DNA of 44,647 nucleotides, taken from an uncultured Sphingomonadales bacterium (lineage in GTDB: Bacteria; Pseudomonadota; Alphaproteobacteria; Sphingomonadales; Sphingomonadaceae). Position numbers and translations under genes: made by a program. Of the stretch, positions 41,158 to 44,647 are shown piece by piece (the stretch's first letter is position 1; every line of letters begins with the position of its first letter). Below the pieces are notes generated by a model that did no database searches, had not been told where the DNA came from, and saw only the letters and a program-made list of their open reading frames with translations. The DNA is taken from contig CAIPUN010000063.1 in NCBI GenBank assembly GCA_903868245.1, forward strand, positions 1 through 44,647, read 5' to 3'.

Positions 41158-41844
41158 ATGGGCTACACGCTGATTACTGCGAACCGTAATTATTCGAGCT
41201 GGAGCTTGCGGCCTTGGGTGCTGATGACGATGCTTGGTATCCCGTTTGAGGACCGCGTTGAGCCCTTTACTGCTGAAAGCAATTATGATTCATTTCGGGC
41301 ATTTTCACCGACTGGCCAAGTACCTGTGTTGTTGGACGGCGCGCGGACGATCTGGGATTCGTTGGGCATCACTTTATATCTGGCCGACCGGCATGAAGGC
41401 GTCTGGCCGTCTGATCCCGCTGCGCGGGCGTGGGCGCAATGCGCCGTTACGGAAATGCATGGCGGTTTTGCGGCCTTGCGAAACGACTGCACAATGAATG
41501 TCGGGGTCAGGGTGCAGCCTAAACCGATGTCCGCCCCCTTGAAGCGCGACGTCGCGCGCCTGACTGAGCTATGGGCACAAGGGTTGGGCAGTTTTGGCGG
41601 ACCATTTTTAGCTGGGCCCCAATTTACCGCGGTGGATGCCTTTTTCGCGCCTGTGGCGTTTCGGGTGCGGACATATGGATTGGATGTGGGTCAAGCGGGC
41701 AAAGAATGGGTGCAACATATGCTTGGGCTCGCGCCGATGCAGGCTTGGGAGCAAGAAGCTTTGTCGGAGAGTTGGCGCGAAGCGGGCCATGAGGCGGAGT
41801 TGCGGGACTGTGGCGTGATAACCGCCGATTTTCGTCAGGGCTAA
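41158..41844 (+). CDS. Glutathione S-transferase
   Basis: A 228-residue glutathione transferase. The N-terminal thioredoxin-like domain begins MGYTLITANRNYSSWSLRPWVLMTMLGIPFEDRV; the SSWSLRPW stretch supplies the serine expected to contact glutathione, and the TGQVPVLLDGARTIWDSLGITLYLADR segment holds the cis-proline and glutathione-binding site. The C-terminal helical domain includes GGPFLAGPQFTAVDAFFAPVAFRV. Such enzymes detoxify electrophiles or act in aromatic compound breakdown. ATG 41158 follows AAAGGAA. It closes the plus-strand run and converges with the ATP-grasp gene. Confidence 0.93.
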   Translation: MGYTLITANRNYSSWSLRPWVLMTMLGIPFEDRVEPFTAESNYDSFRAFSPTGQVPVLLDGARTIWDSLGITLYLADRHEGVWPSDPAARAWAQCAVTEMHGGFAALRNDCTMNVGVRVQPKPMSAPLKRDVARLTELWAQGLGSFGGPFLAGPQFTAVDAFFAPVAFRVRTYGLDVGQAGKEWVQHMLGLAPMQAWEQEALSESWREAGHEAELRDCGVITADFRQG

Positions 41845-41885
41845 GCTCAGAAGTGCATGAATGGAGGGCTAGTCGCGCTATTTGG

Positions 41886-42746
41886 CTAAAGCCTAGAAAC
41901 TAACGCTTGGGCAAAAGCGGCGCCTGCATCAGGCGCAAAGCGCAGGAATAAAGACGGCTCTATAAGTTCCAGCTCCATCAGGCGGAAAACGCCATTACCG
42001 TCGCGCAATATGTCGACCCGCGCATAAGCCAGCGGTCCGGACTTGTTTATCTTAGCTGTCGCTGCCAATGCCCGCTGGGCCAGCATCAGCGCGCCGTCGG
42101 GTGCAATGATGGCTTCTTCCCGACCGCCATATTGTTCCTGAACGCGAAAATCACCCTTGGCAGGGCGTTTGAGGATGGAGTGGCTGAAGGCGCCCGCAAA
42201 ATAGAAGAGCGAATATTCGCCCTCCTCAGCAATGTTGGGAAGATAGGGTTGGATCATCATGCGCTGGTCCGCGACTGAGTCTGGCACGGTATCGTGCCGG
42301 TTCAAGCGAAAGGTTCCGTCCGCCCCACCCGAAATCGGCGGCTTGACGATTACAGTTTCGACATTGAAGCTTTTCCGCGCGTCTTCAAGTGCGACCCTGT
42401 CGAGTAGGGGGCACCATATGGTAGGCACAGAAGGAATGCCTGCTGCGTCTAATTCCGCCAGATAGGCCTTATCGCTATTCCACCTTAATATGCTGACCGG
42501 ATTGCTTACCCGCACATTTTCGGCCTCCAATCGGTCCAGCAATGCAAACCAACGCCGGCAGTCGCGCGGATAGCCCCAGGCCAGCAAGGGCGTGACCAAG
42601 TCAAAGCCGCCAAAATCGTCCGCCTTGGTCCAATCGATGAAAATAGCGTTGTTGCCTAACAAACGCGCATAATCGGTCCGTATATGCGACCAATCTTCTT
42701 CATACTCTGGCGTCGGACACAATATTGCAATCCGAAGGGGGTTCAT
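41886..42746 (-). CDS. ATP-grasp domain protein (RimK/DcsG-like)
   Basis: A 286-residue ATP-grasp-type ligase. It begins MNPLRIAILCPTPEYEEDWSHIRTDYARLLG, then WNSDKAYLAELDAAGIPSVPTIWCPL, where the first ATP-binding part lies, VETVIVKPPISGGADGTFRLNR supplies the glycine-rich ATP loop and lysine, MIQPYLPNIAEEGEYSLFYFAGAFSHSILKRP and FRLMELELIEPSLFLRF carry the acidic magnesium-binding residues. It resembles ATP-grasp proteins related to glutathione synthetase and the cycloserine enzyme DcsG; enzymes of this fold join a carboxylate to an amine via an acyl-phosphate. The substrate is unknown. ATG 42746 overlaps the stop of the EVE gene by four bases; a longer frame would run into that gene. Confidence 0.87.
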   Translation of the reverse strand: MNPLRIAILCPTPEYEEDWSHIRTDYARLLGNNAIFIDWTKADDFGGFDLVTPLLAWGYPRDCRRWFALLDRLEAENVRVSNPVSILRWNSDKAYLAELDAAGIPSVPTIWCPLLDRVALEDARKSFNVETVIVKPPISGGADGTFRLNRHDTVPDSVADQRMMIQPYLPNIAEEGEYSLFYFAGAFSHSILKRPAKGDFRVQEQYGGREEAIIAPDGALMLAQRALAATAKINKSGPLAYARVDILRDGNGVFRLMELELIEPSLFLRFAPDAGAAFAQALVSRL

Positions 42747-43156
42747 TCGCCGGCCATCTGCAATATTTCTTTCCACTCGGTTGGGCGGACTGGGGCGACG
42801 GACAGGCGGGACTGCCGCAGCATTTCCATTTCGGCCAAGTTCGGGTTCGCTTTTATCGCCCTCAACGTCACGGGCTGCTTCAATTTATGCGAAGGCTTGA
42901 CCTTCACCGCAACAAAGCGGGCCTTCTCATCAGTGGGGTCAATGAAATGCGCGTGGCTGATCGTGATGATGGCCACAATCTCAAGCCCGATATTGCTGTG
43001 GTAGAAAAAGGCCTCATCGCCGACCTGCATCGACCGTAAGTTATTTGCGGCGCTGTAATTGCGCACGCCGTCCCATGTGCCCTCGCCCTCCGCCACCAGA
43101 TCGTCATAGCTGTAAACGTCTGGTTCCGACTTCATTAGCCAAAATTGTTTCGCCAC
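42743..43156 (-). CDS. EVE domain protein, GTG start
   Basis: A 137-residue protein composed of a single EVE domain (PUA-like fold, YTH-related, thought to bind modified bases in DNA or RNA). It begins AKQFWLMKSEPDVYSYDDLVAEGEGTWDGVRNYSAANNLRSMQVGDEAFFYHSNIGLEIVAIITIS; the WLMKSEP and W-G-R-N-Y aromatic pocket residues and the HSN motif are the family signature. The start is GTG 43156, with AAGGAG exactly six bases upstream. It is translationally coupled to the ATP-grasp gene by a four-base overlap, which suggests joint function. EVE proteins are often linked with modified-base recognition in restriction or RNA-related contexts, but nothing of that sort is nearby. Confidence 0.93.
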   Translation of the reverse strand: MAKQFWLMKSEPDVYSYDDLVAEGEGTWDGVRNYSAANNLRSMQVGDEAFFYHSNIGLEIVAIITISHAHFIDPTDEKARFVAVKVKPSHKLKQPVTLRAIKANPNLAEMEMLRQSRLSVAPVRPTEWKEILQMAGE

Positions 43157-43209
43157 CTGTCACTCCTTTTCGCTAGCAAGCCTTTACGGCAGGCTATATT
43201 GCGCTGTCC

Positions 43210-44142
43210 ATGACAGTTATGCCCGTAATCTCACTCAGCACCGGCGATGCCGATGCTCTTGGCCAGCAGCTTGGCCATTCATTCCAGACCTATGGCTTTG
43301 CGACCGTCGTTGACCATGGCCTTGATCCCGCCTTGGTGGCGAAGGCATGGGCGCTCACGAAGATGCTGTTCGAACAATCCGAATCGCAAAAGCGGTCGGG
43401 CTTTGACGCTGCGATCGCTGGCCAGCGGGGTTACACGCCGTTTAAAACCGAAATTGCCAAGGGCGCGGACTTTCATGACCTGAAGGAATTCTGGCATGTT
43501 GGTCGTGACGTGGCGCCCGATAGTCCGCTTGCGGGATCCATGCTGCCGAACATCTGGCCCGACGTGCCTGAGTTTAAAGAGACGTTCCAGCTGCTCTATA
43601 CAGAGATGGACAAGGTCGGCGCGCGGATCTTGTCGTCGATCGCGCGCTATCTTGATTTGCCCGCGCACTGGTTTGACCCGGCGATTGCGGACGGAAATTC
43701 GATTTTACGCCTTTTGCATTACCCCCCCATAGCGGGCGATACCGAAGGCTGCATCCGGGCAGGCGCGCATGAGGACATTAACCTTATCACCTTGCTGCTG
43801 GGGGCAGAGGAGGCAGGTCTGCAGATTTTGCGCCCCGATGGTAGCTGGATGGATGTCTCTCCGCCGCAGGGGGGCTTGGCGGTCAACGTAGGCGATATGT
43901 TGCAGCGCTTAACTAACCATCTGCTGCCATCGACAACACACCGTGTGGTGAACCCGACAGGGGAGCGGTCGCGGTTTAGCCGTTACTCGATGCCCTTCTT
44001 CTTACATCTGCGCTCGGACTTCCCAATATCGACGTTGCCGCAATGCGTGGGCGCACAGAATCCCAATCGTTACCCTGACCCGATTCTCGCCGATGACTAT
44101 CTGCGCGAACGGTTGATTGAGATTGGTTTGCTGAAGGCATAA
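43210..44142 (+). CDS. Isopenicillin N synthase family 2-oxoglutarate/Fe(II) oxygenase
   Basis: A 310-residue non-haem iron oxygenase. The N-terminal DIOX_N domain (QLGHSFQTYGFATVVDHGLDPALVAKAWALTKMLFEQSESQKR) and the C-terminal jelly-roll with the iron triad His-x-Asp ... His are present: HEDINLITLLLG and THRVVNPTGERSRFSRYSMPFFLH, the last containing the R-x-S motif that binds the 2-oxoglutarate or substrate carboxylate. Relatives include isopenicillin N synthase, ACC oxidase and flavonoid-type dioxygenases; an unassigned oxidation reaction in the cytoplasm is likely. Start is ATG 43210, with no strong ribosome site, and ATG 43219 is an alternative. It diverges from the EVE-ATP-grasp pair and is the last protein gene before the rRNA leader. 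Confidence 0.92.
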   Translation: MTVMPVISLSTGDADALGQQLGHSFQTYGFATVVDHGLDPALVAKAWALTKMLFEQSESQKRSGFDAAIAGQRGYTPFKTEIAKGADFHDLKEFWHVGRDVAPDSPLAGSMLPNIWPDVPEFKETFQLLYTEMDKVGARILSSIARYLDLPAHWFDPAIADGNSILRLLHYPPIAGDTEGCIRAGAHEDINLITLLLGAEEAGLQILRPDGSWMDVSPPQGGLAVNVGDMLQRLTNHLLPSTTHRVVNPTGERSRFSRYSMPFFLHLRSDFPISTLPQCVGAQNPNRYPDPILADDYLRERLIEIGLLKA

Positions 44143-44402
44143 TATGGCAACTGGGCGTGCATGACTGGCTTTCAAGATTCGGAACGGCAGCGAGAATCGC
44201 ATCCCAAATGGCATGCCCAGCAAGAATCAGAATATTGGAATAGCCAAAAACAGCCAGTTTTGGCCGAATATGGAACTTTTTCCCGCCAAGGACATTCTCT
44301 GATCGCGCGAAAACCACGAAGGCCGGATTGGTTAAAAGTCCCAGAAAACCGTCGATTTACGACAGAAGTGCATTTTTTTTGTAATAAAATTGCAAATGGC
44401 GG
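44143..44402. other. Gene-free stretch between the oxygenase gene and the rRNA promoter
   Basis: This 260-base stretch contains no convincing gene; open frames on both strands have unnatural composition and lack ribosome sites. A seven-base hairpin, GCCAAAA (44243-44249) with TTTTGGC (44258-44264), could help end the oxygenase transcript but no U-run follows. The last part (about 44366-44398) is A/T-rich with a run of eight T and ends just upstream of the rRNA promoter, where it may act as an UP element. Confidence 0.45.
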
Positions 44403-44431
44403 TTGACCGAATCCTGAAGTCACTTTAGAGG
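44403..44431 (+). promoter_or_regulatory. Predicted rRNA operon promoter
   Basis: TTGACC (44403-44408) and TAGAGG (44426-44431) are separated by exactly 17 bases and resemble -35 and -10 boxes of housekeeping sigma promoters. An A/T-rich tract directly upstream fits an UP element, and a C-rich stretch directly downstream (CCCTCTCACCGG) fits a GC-rich discriminator, as expected for stringently controlled rRNA promoters. It stands about 140 bases before the boxA antiterminator. Without transcription start mapping this is a prediction. Confidence 0.5.
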
Positions 44432-44547
44432 CCCTCTCACCGGACGGGAAGCAAGCGTTTCTGCGGTTCGGTCGCCAACAAACGGGTCACCTACTCCTCT
44501 GGTAGCAATATCAGGGAACCTTAGGTGTCCGCTTTTTTGTCGGTGGT

Positions 44548-44647
44548 AACCGGGTAAAACCGGTTCGGCTCTTTGACATTGTGATATTTAGATGAAGGGA
44601 CATGTGGGCGACGGCGCCAGGTCCGGGGGTTTTTAGGCCCCGGGTGC
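44548..44647 (+). promoter_or_regulatory. 16S rRNA leader with boxB-like hairpin and boxA antiterminator
   Basis: A perfect hairpin AACCGG (44548-44553) / CCGGTT (44560-44565) with loop GTAAAA is followed at once by GGCTCTTTGACATTGTGA (44567-44584), a clear match to the bacterial rRNA boxA (consensus around TGCTCTTTAACA) that binds NusB-NusE for antitermination. Next comes GATGAAGGGACATGTGGGCG (44591-44610), of the kind seen just upstream of 16S genes in alphaproteobacteria. A second stem, CCGGGG (44623-44628) with CCCCGG (44638-44643), lies at the edge. The 16S gene itself is not in the window; it should begin shortly to the right. Confidence 0.72.

Noticed and set aside
43976-44423. Open frames on both strands after the oxygenase gene
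   Set aside because: They overlap each other or the oxygenase gene and have no ribosome sites; the region is better explained as spacer and rRNA promoter.
1-44647. CRISPR array, insertion sequence, prophage or tRNA genes
   Set aside because: No regularly spaced repeats, transposase or integrase proteins, phage structural genes or cloverleaf sequences were recognised on either strand.

Overview
The window looks like chromosomal DNA of an alphaproteobacterium, most probably a sphingomonad (order Sphingomonadales, Sphingopyxis/Sphingorhabdus-like). This placement is inferred from gene content, not from a database search. The supporting genes are an F1-ATPase zeta inhibitor (DUF1476), a YdcH/DUF465 micro-protein, a CrtZ carotenoid hydroxylase, a suf-only Fe-S operon led by an Rrf2 regulator, a pseudo-thiolase of the TLP1 kind and a subtilase with a C-terminal barrel-like domain. 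A paired palindrome inside the suf operon and an alphaproteobacterial-style rRNA leader at the right edge agree with it. DNA is moderately GC-rich throughout. No phage, transposase, integrase, CRISPR array or tRNA gene was found.

Layout. 1-5.4 kb: a truncated CaiB/BaiF CoA-transferase diverges from a thiolase-like protein, followed by a small lipoprotein, thrS and a DUF305 lipoprotein. 5.4-12.9 kb: a TauE/SafE permease converges on uvrB; then come a DUF3617 lipoprotein overlapping a secreted serine hydrolase, an exported M20 amidohydrolase, a tiny HNH protein, and TerC on the other strand. 13-17.4 kb: YdcH, dapD overlapping a pyrimidine-nucleotidase-like HAD protein, and the subtilase. 17.4-23.0 kb: the complete suf operon on the minus strand (regulator-sufB-sufC-sufD-[palindrome]-sufS-sufT-like-sufA), nearly all joints overlapping, with a palindrome beside the regulator start that could be its operator.

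23.2-31.5 kb: glpD coupled to a YeiH transporter, an MFS permease, then a DUF1476-BolA-CGFS glutaredoxin cluster, a quinone-oxidoreductase-like protein, and leuD and leuC with a 68-residue membrane protein between them. 31.5-36.3 kb: crtZ, then a DUF454-semialdehyde dehydrogenase-APC permease cluster and a two-domain universal stress protein. 36.3-41.9 kb (plus strand): a GNAT acetyltransferase, an SMP-30 lactonase-like protein, a HAD protein, both subunits of a 3-oxoacid CoA-transferase, a second serine hydrolase and a glutathione transferase. 41.9-44.1 kb: an ATP-grasp protein overlapping an EVE-domain protein, then an isopenicillin-N-synthase-like oxygenase. The last ~250 bases look like the promoter, boxB-like hairpin and boxA of an rRNA operon whose 16S gene starts beyond the window.

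Themes. Iron-sulfur biology recurs: the suf operon, the BolA/CGFS glutaredoxin pair and the [4Fe-4S] enzyme LeuC. Housekeeping enzymes (thrS, uvrB, dapD, leuCD) sit among catabolic enzymes for CoA-linked acids and semialdehydes. I saw no convincing new multi-gene defence or mobile system. The best candidates for something little described are the ATP-grasp/EVE pair, the pseudo-thiolase lacking standard catalytic residues, the palindrome placed just ahead of sufS, and the strong hairpin ahead of terC.
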